From assembly GCA_963971405.1 (NCBI GenBank), contig OZ020489.1, forward strand, positions 27,368,290-27,432,289: a DNA stretch of 64,000 nt, given 5' to 3'. Made by a program: the position numbers and the translations under genes. Of the stretch, positions 1 through 8,416 are shown piece after piece. The notes beneath the pieces were generated by a model. The model was given only the letters and a program-made list of their open reading frames with translations. It had not been told where the DNA came from and did no database searches. The DNA comes from Psococerastis gibbosa. Lineage: Eukaryota > Arthropoda > Insecta > Psocodea > Psocidae. Every line of letters begins with the position of its first letter. The stretch's first letter is position 1.

Positions 1-165
1 GAAAGGCTGTTGGTTCGAGTCCCACACTAGCTAAAATTTCTAGCCATGCCTCGGAGGGCATGTAAAGCAGGCGGTTCCGGACTTTCCTAATTGAGTGTAA
101 GAGAGGGCTTTATAGCCCTAACGCCGCTAAGTTGGCTTAGTAAAAGAACAAAAAAAAAGTCCTTA
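1..165 (+). repeat. tRNA-derived SINE, family A (5' end cut by window)
   Basis: GGTTCGAGTCCCACAC, GGGCATGTAAAGCAGGCGGT and GAGTGTAAGAGAGGGCTTTA, ending in an A-rich tail. It lies in the intron between the visible PSMD11 exon and its missing 3' exon. From 166 to 532 I see nothing else. Confidence 0.65.
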
Positions 166-532
166 AAGTCCTTATTTAAAATTTCAACATTCCGATAAAA
201 CGTGAACATTTTTTAATTTATAAATTATTTTAATTTCTGGGTCGGGCCAATTAGCCCCCCAAATCGCGGCTTTTCAAATTAATTCAAGTCTCGAAATAGT
301 AAATAGTGAAGGCTATCAACCAAATTAGGTGCATTTGTAGTTGGTCGAATACAAGTCATTTGCTAAATGCTCCTTAACGACCCTTACGAACCCAACTTTT
401 AAATTCAAACCGTATTTAAAAGCTACTGTCACTAGACGAAACGTTTTACTTTTCAGGGAAGAGCTTATTTTCAAATTAACGCCATGTTATGCAAAGGCAA
501 CAAATAATTGAAGTAAATTATGATTAATTCAC

Positions 533-1609
533 CTGCGAAAGTTTCTTCTCAACTTGTGGATGAGGAAGGCGGATAGTGCTGGCAACATGCTCCACCTGTA
601 CTCTGGAGTAAGGTTCAATAATGCGGCAGAGGTTCTGTTCCAACATATTGTCATACAGTGTGCCCAGGAGACCGCAAACAATAGGGTCCTCCTTCAACTC
701 TTTATTGTATCCTTGAAGAGCTTTCTGGAAATCGGCTAGAGACCTCTCACGACTTGCACTGGCAACTGCCTTCATTGCGTCAATGTCCTTGCCAGCATAT
801 TTGAGCGCCAATTTCCCAGACACAATTTGGGATACGTCGTCAGGTGTGTTCAACATGATTTTTGATAGAAGCATGTATTTCAAAGCAACAAGAGCTTTTG
901 GCGATTCCACTGAGTCATAACCTTCAAATGCTTCGTAAAAATATGAGTAGGCTGTTTTGAAATCTTTTTCGTCGGCTGCATGAAGAACACCCGACTGCAA
1001 GTCTAGTTCAGCTTGCATTTTGGGAGGACAGTAAATAGCGTTGGCTGTTGTGCGTGCTGACGTCAGTGCAGCCCGAGCCTTTGACAGATTACATAAAGCC
1101 TGATAGGTCTTACTCTCCAAAAGTTGGACTTCCACTAGTAGATTTTTATCATCTAATTTCTTTAATTCTTTAAGTAGTGTAGACCCAAGCGTTAAAGCCT
1201 CTGTGTACATCTTTCTGTCGTAATATAATGCAACCAGTCTCGCTTCTAAAGACTGCCTTAGAAAGGTTCTTTGCTCATCTTTTGCCCATTGAATACATTC
1301 TAAACACAAAGGTATTTCAAGTTTCGATTTAGACTCCAAATCCAAAAAGAAATCAACCAAAGAACGGACCAGTTTAGCTGCTTTAGCCTTGCTGATTTGA
1401 TTTAAGAAGGGTCTGGTCTTTGTTATTAAATCAGCCAACTTATCTGGATTATTTTCTTGCTTGTATTTCTCACCAAGTGTCAGTATCTTCTGTTCATCAA
1501 TCCGAATCTTTTCTTCTTCTTCTTCCTGGTTTTGAACAAGTCTGTTAAGATTAAATTGGTTGGATTCATTTCCAGAAACAGATCTTTCAAACATCATTGC
1601 ACCCGCCAT
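533..1609 (-). CDS. PSMD11: 26S proteasome lid subunit PSMD11/Rpn6, 5' coding exon (3' end outside window)
   Basis: Encodes the Rpn6 subunit of the 19S regulatory particle, which in other eukaryotes clamps the lid to the 20S core. The exon gives 359 residues from an ATG at 1609. It has a charged N-terminus with a short Glu run (near residues 29-33), helical TPR-like repeats (about 45-230) and the start of the PCI domain (about 230 on). The stretch [20 protein letters not shown] closely matches metazoan Rpn6. Family proteins are about 420 residues, so about 60 are missing. The open frame ends two codons after KKLSQ, where the minus strand reads CAG|GTGAAT, a good 5' splice site in phase 0. The missing end is therefore expected on an exon left of position 1. 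The gene is divergent from tra2. The family assignment is firm; the exact donor is inferred. Confidence 0.95.
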
Positions 1610-2108
1610 GTTGAGGAACTGTACAAGTGTACACTCACGCCACTATGACTATTTTTTTGCACCATATCCGCCAAGTCATCCTCTTTTTAAAATGCCAGTT
1701 TGGCTGATAAGCTAAACATAGATATTCAAGTACACAATTAAATTGTTGTATTGGTTGCCTGAGTTCTCACTTTCTAATATTTAATTTAAGACGCTAAAAA
1801 ACAATACAATAAATAAAATAAATTATATGATTTACAAAACAATTTTAATTTCCTCATTCTATTATAAAATAACAGTCACCCTTCTTACGATAAAACAATT
1901 TTTTCTACCCAAACTGATTTAGCATTTTACTTTTTGTGTTGTTTTGTTGGCAGCGTTGGGTGGCTTGGAATCGTTTTTGGTGGGTGATTTATCAATAATT
2001 TTCATTTTAATATATTTTTTGATGTTAGTTTGCATTTGTAATTGTTGTAATTACATTGCAGAAGCCAAATATCAGACAAGGATTCCATTCCGGGTTTAGA
2101 ATCACGTA
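1610..2108. promoter_or_regulatory. Putative shared divergent promoter of PSMD11 and tra2
   Basis: This 499-base AT-rich stretch separates the start codons of the minus-strand PSMD11 and the plus-strand tra2, so it must hold both 5' untranslated regions and probably both promoters. I see no convincing TATA box or recognisable factor site. That both genes are housekeeping RNA or protein quality-control factors fits a bidirectional promoter, but this is inference from position only. Confidence 0.45.
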
Positions 2109-2123
2109 ATGAGTGACGGAGAG
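2109..2123 (+). CDS. tra2: tra2 coding exon 1 (15 bases, MSDGE)
   Basis: A short first coding exon, ATG to GAG, followed by the donor GAG|GTAAGC and an 82-base intron. It is in phase 0. Too short to find by ORF length; supported by the match of MSD to Tra2 N-termini and by the joined frame with exon 2. Confidence 0.8.
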
Positions 2124-5100
2124 GTAAGCACGCAATCGCCCTAATGAAACTAACATGTGCCCGCCATTTGCCGGCAGGTGTTAAATATTTTATTTCCTTT
2201 TTCAGCGTAGTGCCAGTCCAGAAGAAGCGAAAGCACGGCCCAATAACCACATAGAGGAAGAAAACAGGGCAGAATCAACGGAACGTTCAAGAGATAACGC
2301 CAAGCCAAGATATAAGGACAAGCGCTCGCGTTCAAGGTCAGTTTCCTCTGCTTTCATTTCCTATTTGCTATATCACTGCTCTACTACCAACAAGGCAAGA
2401 TGTAGTTTAGTGTTAGCCTTGACTCAAATGGGCAGTATGTACATACTACACTTCGCCGACCTTTAATTCTTTCAGAAATGGGCTTCTCTAAGCTAAATAA
2501 ACGATACATAATCAATTTATTTTATTTTATTAGGGGTAGCTTCTCTAGACTTTAACCATACCAACATTAAGCCACCAGAACACAAGAAGGAAGGCGATTG
2601 AAATGCATCCTTAACGCAGTGCCAAGAGAGTAGCTACGGGGAACGTGTGTGGCGTCAAAAGTCATGATAAAATTGACACAATTTTTAATGTTAAGTTAAA
2701 AAAAGGAAGTATTTGAGATGTGGTGCTATCGTCGCATGCTACGAATGCTTTGGCAAGCCCATGCTACAAATGAGGCATTTCTAACCAGAATTAGTGAAAG
2801 ATTCCCTGGTTGCATCGATAAGTACATGAAGAGCTCACTGGATTGGACATTGCTTCAACACAAAAACTTCGTAAGCTACATCATAGAGAGAAGTATAGAA
2901 GGCGGCAACCAACCGACCTGGGCGCCAGAGAAAAGAGTATCTACAGCAAGTGATGGAGGATGTAGTCATGTATTACATTCGTGGAGCTGTAGAGGATCGA
3001 GGGAAGTGGAGGCATCGATGCCACATGTTGCTGCCAACCAGCCAGCAGGCTGTAACTTGAAGTAGAACGTCGAGTCTTCGTGGCCACAGTTATGACTTAT
3101 GTCTTCAGCGGAATAAAATTAATCAATAACTGTGCGTTTGCTTTACAGATCACCACGAAAAATGTCTCACAAAGGTAAATACCGTTCCCGCTCACGGTCT
3201 CCGCGCCGCAAGTCTCGACGCTCGCGTTCCCGTTCTCGCTCCTATGAGGGCCGTCGTCATCGCAGTGGCTCTCACAGTCCCTTGAGCTCTCGTCGACGCC
3301 ACACTGGAAGTCGCGAGAATCCGCCAGCTAATCGCTGCCTTGGCGTGTTCGGCCTCTCCACCCATACCACAGAAGAGGAAATTCACAGATTCTTCTCCAA
3401 ATACGGGCCAGTTGAAAGGATTCAAGTTGTAATTGACGCTAAGGTTTGTCATTTTTATACTACATAGCTTTGCAATTAATTAACAAATTATTAACGTCGG
3501 TACAATAATTACGTACAGTTGAAGAACTTCAATTCTACGTTACGAGGGTGGTCCGAAAAGTTTCGGACATAACCAAGATACACGACAATTTTTCTCAAAT
3601 GTTATTTTTATGTCTCTACAGTCTCCTTGTAACTCCACACTCCACTCAGTGATGCTCCCATCTTTTCAACTCGTCCAAATAGTACTCGGCGTATTAGTTT
3701 GGTTATTAGTTTGTCTGCCTACGCATTCAACGAAAATTTCTGATCTATTGCTATATTAAGCTTTGGAAAAAAAAAAGTAGTAGGGCAAGGACTGGTGAGT
3801 AAGGTGGGTGGTCAAACAAGGTGCGGGATGAGGCATTTTCCTGGTGATTCAAACTTATTTTCCTTGGCAAATTTGGGTTCTTCCGCAATTACTGTCTCCA
3901 GTTTCTCTAATAATGACGCGTCTAGTTTATCTAGCACCATTTAGTGAACTTGAGCGCGGTTTCTGGTCTTCCTGAAAGTTATTCGCCCCCCTGCGGCCAC
4001 GTTTATATTTAACTGCTCTGCATTTCACGAAGGTAGACAATGTTGCAGCGTCCAACTTTCCTTGGATTTGCGTAGCCGTATGGACTTTCAAATAAATAAA
4101 AACAACTAAAATCTTGATTTTTTTTCATATTAAAATACACACATCGACTCATTCAAACATATAAAAAACAAAATCTACGCGTCCAAAATGGCTGACATTT
4201 CAAGGAATCGTATTCCCTCAGATAGCTTACCTGCTATTTTCATGCTGAGGTGTAAGGTAATTTACTGAAATCTAGATAAAAATATTGCTCCGATACCGAT
4301 ACTAAATTTTTATTTGGCAAATTAAATTTTACTATTTTAAATTGTAATATTGTAATACATTCTATGGGCATTATATTTGATCGGGGGTTCGTTCATGTTG
4401 TTTTAGTCTGGGAGGTCGCGTGGTTTCGCATTCTGCTATTTTGAAAGCGTTGAAGATGCACAAATAGCCAAGGACCAGTGTAACGGGATGGAATTTGACG
4501 GGCGACGAATTCGTGTGGATTTCTCTATAACCCAAAGAGCGCATACTCCTACACCAGGCGTTTACATGGGAAAACCCACCTAGTAAGTAATTTTTGGTAT
4601 CCATTTATGTTTAACTCAGCACTCGACTTGCTCTTCAATTATCAAAATAAATTTTGATTTTTCAATGCATTGATGAATTTGGTGATTTGGTGTTAATTCC
4701 ATGCATGAATCAGGCAGAGCCTATGATTTCTACAGCTAGTTATTAATAGACAGTGTATGCTAAGATGTCGCTCATTCGGCACATGTACGTGAGCTTTTCT
4801 ATTTGCAAAAGAAGAGCACAAATGCCAGACAGTACCTGCTTACTTGTTGAGCATTAAACTAGCTCCACAAGACCACAGACATAGTCGCCAGACTCCAGAG
4901 AAAATGGCATGAGCCCTAGATTGCCAAACTGCATGTAGGGTATCAGGTCTAAGCTGAGTGCGGTATTGTCGTAATTAAAACGATGCCCCGTAAGGCATGG
5001 GTTCGAGTCCCACCGGTTTCAATTAATTTCTTGATGCCCTATTTCGTCTAAGGGTCCTAATGTCCTAAGGGGGTGGCCTCTTCAACCGACGTAAATTTAG

Positions 5101-8100
5101 TGTTAAAACTGATAGGATAACTGCATTGTTTAGAATGAAGACCGTAACTAAGTACAATGAACGAAATTATCCAGGAGACGGCAAAACTATTTTCTGTTTG
5201 CATATTAAAGCAACACGAATTGCCATAATATATTATAGTTTAAAAAATAGGTGGAGTTAAGGACTTTTTCTTTAGCACGTTAGAAAAGAAGATATACAGT
5301 GATTGTATGTGCGCAGATAATAACCTATATTACTACCCTAACCAGCTCGGACACTTGAATTTTCGTATCACCTATTTTACAAATTTTTCTTTTTCCTTAA
5401 ATTGCGACAGATTAATTTTTGTTTGACTATAATACATTAAAATATGGACCATTAGGTAGATTTTGAAGAAAATATTTTTAAAATCTATGAAAGCATAACC
5501 CCAGGGATAATATTTGTTTTCATCCTTTCAAGGACTATGAAAATGATCCACTTCCTAGGACCTGGTTTTTTCGTAAGAAATTAAACTTACCGGGTCAAAA
5601 ACCATCTAAAAGTAGAAAAAAAAGTTCATTTTAACAATAATAGTTAAAAAAATTTCAATAACAAATTTTTTTTGGCTATCATAGCGAGAGGAATCGCGTT
5701 ATCCGCGGATTTACGCGAATGAGTGATAACGCTATCGTAACTTGGGAAAAATTCAAAATTTGGTCAGAAGATAACTGGCACAGGGTTGTCTGGTCGGATG
5801 AATTGAGATTTGAACATGGATTTCCACAAGCGCGTCTTCTTTTCATTTAACGCAAAGTCAGTGCCCATTCCTTCTTAGCAGCGTAACATTGAAACCTCAT
5901 GTTCTTCAAAGTTTGGTGACAAGTATCTTTGCTGTATTTTTTGCCAGTGAGCTGGTTCCATTTATGATTAATAGAATCACTAGTATCCCTTCTAGCGCAT
6001 CAGGCCATTCGTCCAAGGGCCCTTTCTTCCCCTTGCGTCACTGTCCGAATACTTCCTTCCGTAGGATTAGCTACGATTTCTCAGGTTTTATCGTGTTTTC
6101 AGGCAATATCTTGAACAGTGCTTTCTGCCAGGAGTAGCCGGCAGCTATTTTCCATACGCCTGTCACAAGTTACGAAAGCGTTATCACTCATTCGCGTATA
6201 TCCGCGGATAACGCGATTCCTCTCGCCATATCACAAAAAAAAAATTATTATTGAAAATTTTTCAACTATTATTGTTAAAATGAAATTGTTTTCCACTTTT
6301 AGATGGTTTTTGACCCGGTAAGTTCAAATTTTTACGAAAAAAAAACCAGGTCCTAGGAAGTGGATCATTTTCATAGTCCTTGCAAGGGTGGAAACAAATA
6401 TTATCCCTGAGGTTATGCTTCCATAGATTTTAAAAATATTTTCTTCAGAATCTACCTAATGGTTCATATTTTCATGTATTATAGTGAAACAAAAATTAAT
6501 CTGTCGCAATTTAAGAAAAAAAAAATATTTTGTAAAATAAGTGATACAAAAATTCAAGTGTCCCAACTTGAGCTGGTTAGGGTAGTATATAGTTTTATGT
6601 ATTTAAGGTCAGTTACATGTGCGTTTGCTTTCAGCATGGAGCGAGATCACCGAGACCGTGACTATGGAGGCCGCGGTGGCGGTGGAGGCTGGCGTCGTGG
6701 CGACAGAGGCGGCGACTACTATGACGACTATCGCCGCAGGTCGCCTTCACCTTACCATGGTGGTAGGGGACGCTGGCGCTACGACCGCTCGCGCTCTCGC
6801 TCCTACTCTCCGCGTAAGTAAAACAAAATAATTATGATGGCTTTGACGGCCGGCGTCAGATGATTTAGTAGAATCTGAGGCCGTAGTGCCACTGAAGATG
6901 TCGATCGCCGCCCGGTTTCTACTGTGCCATCTTAAGCTAAACCAGTCCCATAATCACTGCCTATTGGGGCACCTTAATTAATATTTGATAAATTCGCTGT
7001 AAGAACATTTAAAAATTTTTTTCTATGCCCTAGTGCCTTCCCACCATCCTAATAGATCCGCTTAATTAACGATAATAAACTTTACCAGTTGTGGGGGAAT
7101 CGGGTCATCCAACATTTTTGCTTAAAGGGCCTTGCCTATTAGAGCTAGCCTCGCGGCCATACCGGAATCTGAAACTATGGCGCAAGATGGCAAGGTGGTA
7201 GCGTGCTTGTACTTGTGCGAGTCTACGCGCCATGCGATCGGAGACGTATCGTAACTCAGCACAAGTATCAATTTACTCATTGAGGCGACTGAAGAGGTCA
7301 ATCGGATACATTCATTAAATTTGATTTTGATTGATTTTAAAAAAAGGATAATCGCATACAAACAACTTAATGAATGTATCCGAGTAACCTCTTCAATCGC
7401 CTCACTAAGTCACCTAATAGGTACTTGTGTCGAGTTACGACACGTCTCCGATCACAAGGTGTGTAGAGACTCGCACAAGTATAGTACAGGACGCAACCAC
7501 CTTGCCACCGAAGTCGCTTGTTTGTATGCGATTAACATTTAAAAAAAGACTAGGGAAATAGGCTAGGAATTATTATAATTGACTTTTAAATTACCCCCAA
7601 AACTTGTATTGAAATTCAAAAGGACCCTAATTATTCTCCTTTCCGAGCTTGACACCATTCATACAAGTATTTAATTTTAAATTCTTGCGTTTTGCTTGAA
7701 TATCAGATTATCCGTTAATGGGAATCATTTCTAATTGTATATATTGGTAGATTGCCCTAACACCTATCCTAAATCATCTGATGTAATGTAATCTTGTGAA
7801 TTAATCAAAGACATTGATCTAACTTTGGCTGCATCTCATAGGCATTTACGAGATTTACTCTCACAACTTGTAGCTAGTGGGATAAGTTAACTTATCCGAT
7901 TGTAGTTCACTTTTGTCGTCAGCAAATTAATAACTGTATTAAGGTGTGTTTCCGAGGTGGTTAATTAAAAAAAAATATATGTATATATATATAATTTCCT
8001 AAAAGTTAGGGAGTGGTTAATGTACGTGTAAGATATCACAAAAGTTAAGTTAATTTGAAGGTAGACTTCTGTTCTTCTACATATGCGGCCTATTGTAATT

Positions 8101-8416
8101 TTTTTTCACGGACTCCTTAGTAATTTGTCACTAAACATGAAAATGAAGATAATTAAGTTGACGACTATTTTCAATGGGCCAGATGTTAGGAGCTTACAGC
8201 AGTTACCTCGTACGTAATTGAGCAGTGGTAGCCACTCGCGACGTTGTAGTTTTCCTCTTGAGGATAGTTCGGTACGCAGTCGATGGTTTGTTGTGTGCGA
8301 TATTTGTAGTTTATATTAATTGTTTTCATGTTTTAACTATATGATTTTATTTGGTTGCGGTTATGATGTAAATCTGACTTTGGTTCTGTTTGGATTTGCC
8401 GGCAGGTCGTTACTAA
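2109..8416 (+). CDS. tra2: transformer-2 splicing factor, complete gene (six coding exons)
   Basis: SR-type RNA-binding protein that activates splicing enhancers in the nucleus; in insects Tra2 acts with Tra on doublesex and fruitless. Coding exons are 2109-2123, 2206-2336, 3149-3443, 4407-4582, 6635-6813 and 8406-8416. They total 807 bases, or 268 residues plus stop, with all phases matching. Order of domains: Arg/Ser-rich N-terminus (to about residue 105), one RRM (about 110-190) with RNP2 CLGVFGL at 112-118 and RNP1 RGFAFCYF at 152-159, the Tra2-type linker [10 protein letters not shown] after the RRM, a Gly-rich stretch, and a second RS tail ending SYSPRRY, the same ending as vertebrate Tra2 proteins. 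MSDGE at the start also matches Tra2. An in-frame Met at residue 54 could start a shorter form. Introns carry LINE, mariner, Tc1 and SINE remnants. Confidence 0.93.
2206..2336 (+). CDS. tra2: tra2 coding exon 2 (N-terminal charged/RS region)
   Basis: Follows the pyrimidine-rich acceptor TTTCCTTTTTCAG. Starts RSASPEEA and ends DKRSRSR, with donor AAG|GTCAGT leaving two bases (AG) that join the A of exon 3 to make Arg. Confidence 0.85.
2718..3062 (+). mobile_element. LINE reverse-transcriptase C-terminal remnant in tra2 intron 2
   Basis: The conceptual product begins [20 protein letters not shown], which matches the well-known end region of arthropod LINE ORF2 proteins (EMWCYRRML...TNEE). A second frame near the end reads [19 protein letters not shown] followed by a stop, also typical of these elements. 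The frames are offset, so the copy is broken. It lies in the sense direction inside tra2 intron 2 (2337-3148). Confidence 0.75.
3149..3443 (+). CDS. tra2: tra2 coding exon 3 (RS domain and first half of RRM)
   Basis: Acceptor TGCTTTACAG, then R-S-P-R-K-M-S-H-K. Encodes the dense [19 protein letters not shown] stretch and RNP2 CLGVFGL, ending VVIDAK with donor AAG|GTTTGT in phase 0. The RRM is split inside beta-strand 2/loop, as usual for Tra2 genes. Confidence 0.92.
3540..4080 (-). mobile_element. Decayed mariner-like element in tra2 intron 3
   Basis: At about 3543-3568 the sequence GAGGGTGGTCCGAAAAGTTT resembles arthropod mariner ends. Minus-strand translation over 3980-3640 contains pieces such as [10 protein letters not shown], like the FLFPKLK motif near the C-terminus of mariner-type transposases, but with stops and shifts. 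No second end was found. Treat as a weak family call. Intron 3 (3444-4406) otherwise shows nothing. Confidence 0.4.
4407..4582 (+). CDS. tra2: tra2 coding exon 4 (second half of RRM and linker)
   Basis: Acceptor GTTGTTTTAG, then [14 protein letters not shown] with RNP1, through [12 protein letters not shown] and the Tra2 linker [13 protein letters not shown]. Donor CTA|GTAAGT leaves two bases, TA, completed by C of exon 5 to give Tyr. Confidence 0.93.
4950..5110 (+). repeat. tRNA-derived SINE fragment
   Basis: Contains GGGTTCGAGTCCCACC (about 4998-5013), a near-perfect tRNA T-arm/B-box, followed by a non-tRNA tail. The same B-box plus tail layout recurs at 29460-29600. It lies inside tra2 intron 4. 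Confidence 0.5.
5325..6592. mobile_element. Tc1-like transposon with about 420-base inverted arms (rearranged) in tra2 intron 4
   Basis: The left arm (about 5325-5740) and right arm (about 6160-6592) are imperfect reverse complements, both ending in CTATAT(T)ACTACCCTAACCAGCT. Between them the plus strand reads [14 protein letters not shown], the Tc1/mariner catalytic-Asp region, while the minus strand (about 6160-5830) reads [14 protein letters not shown], an upstream part of a Tc1 transposase. The two parts are in opposite orientation and carry stops, so the core has been inverted and is dead. The element almost fills tra2 intron 4 and ends 43 bases before exon 5. Confidence 0.75.
6635..6813 (+). 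CDS. tra2: tra2 coding exon 5 (Gly-rich linker and C-terminal RS tail)
   Basis: Acceptor TTTGCTTTCAG. Encodes [19 protein letters not shown], then [12 protein letters not shown] and RSRSRSYSP. The donor CCGC|GTAAGT leaves one base. Without splicing, the frame reads on for three residues (R-K end) and stops at 6819-6821. Confidence 0.92.
6838..6960 (+). repeat. Partial copy of the CACGGCCGG foldback family
   Basis: GGCTTTGACGGCCGGCGTCA, followed by CACTGAAGATGTCGATCGCC, matches the arms of the elements at 17793-18043, 26643-26905 and 46886-47085. Confidence 0.45.
7165..7550. repeat. Two SINE copies in inverted, nested arrangement in tra2 intron 5
   Basis: A plus-strand copy (from about 7165) with the blocks GGCAAGGTGGTAGCGTGCTT, GGAGACGTATCGTAACTCA and GATACATTCATTAAAT is interrupted by a minus-strand copy of the same element (about 7345-7520). 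The first copy's tail, TTGTTTGTATGCGATTAACA followed by an A run, resumes at 7508-7550. So one SINE inserted into another in the opposite sense. Further copies are at 37085-37260 and 39300-39490. Confidence 0.65.
7551..8405 (+). other. Rest of tra2 intron 5, no gene seen
   Basis: AT-rich sequence with a short (AT)n tract near 7970-7996. Ends at the acceptor TTTGCCGGCAG before exon 6. No coding signal seen. Confidence 0.5.
8406..8416 (+). CDS. tra2: tra2 last coding exon piece (11 coding bases, end of ...SPRRY)
   Basis: Exon 5 leaves one base (C). The acceptor GCCGGCAG at 8405 is followed by GTCGTTACTAA, giving Arg-Arg-Tyr-stop. This restores the SPRRY C-terminus of Tra2 proteins, strong evidence for the splice. 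The 3' untranslated region follows. Confidence 0.85.
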
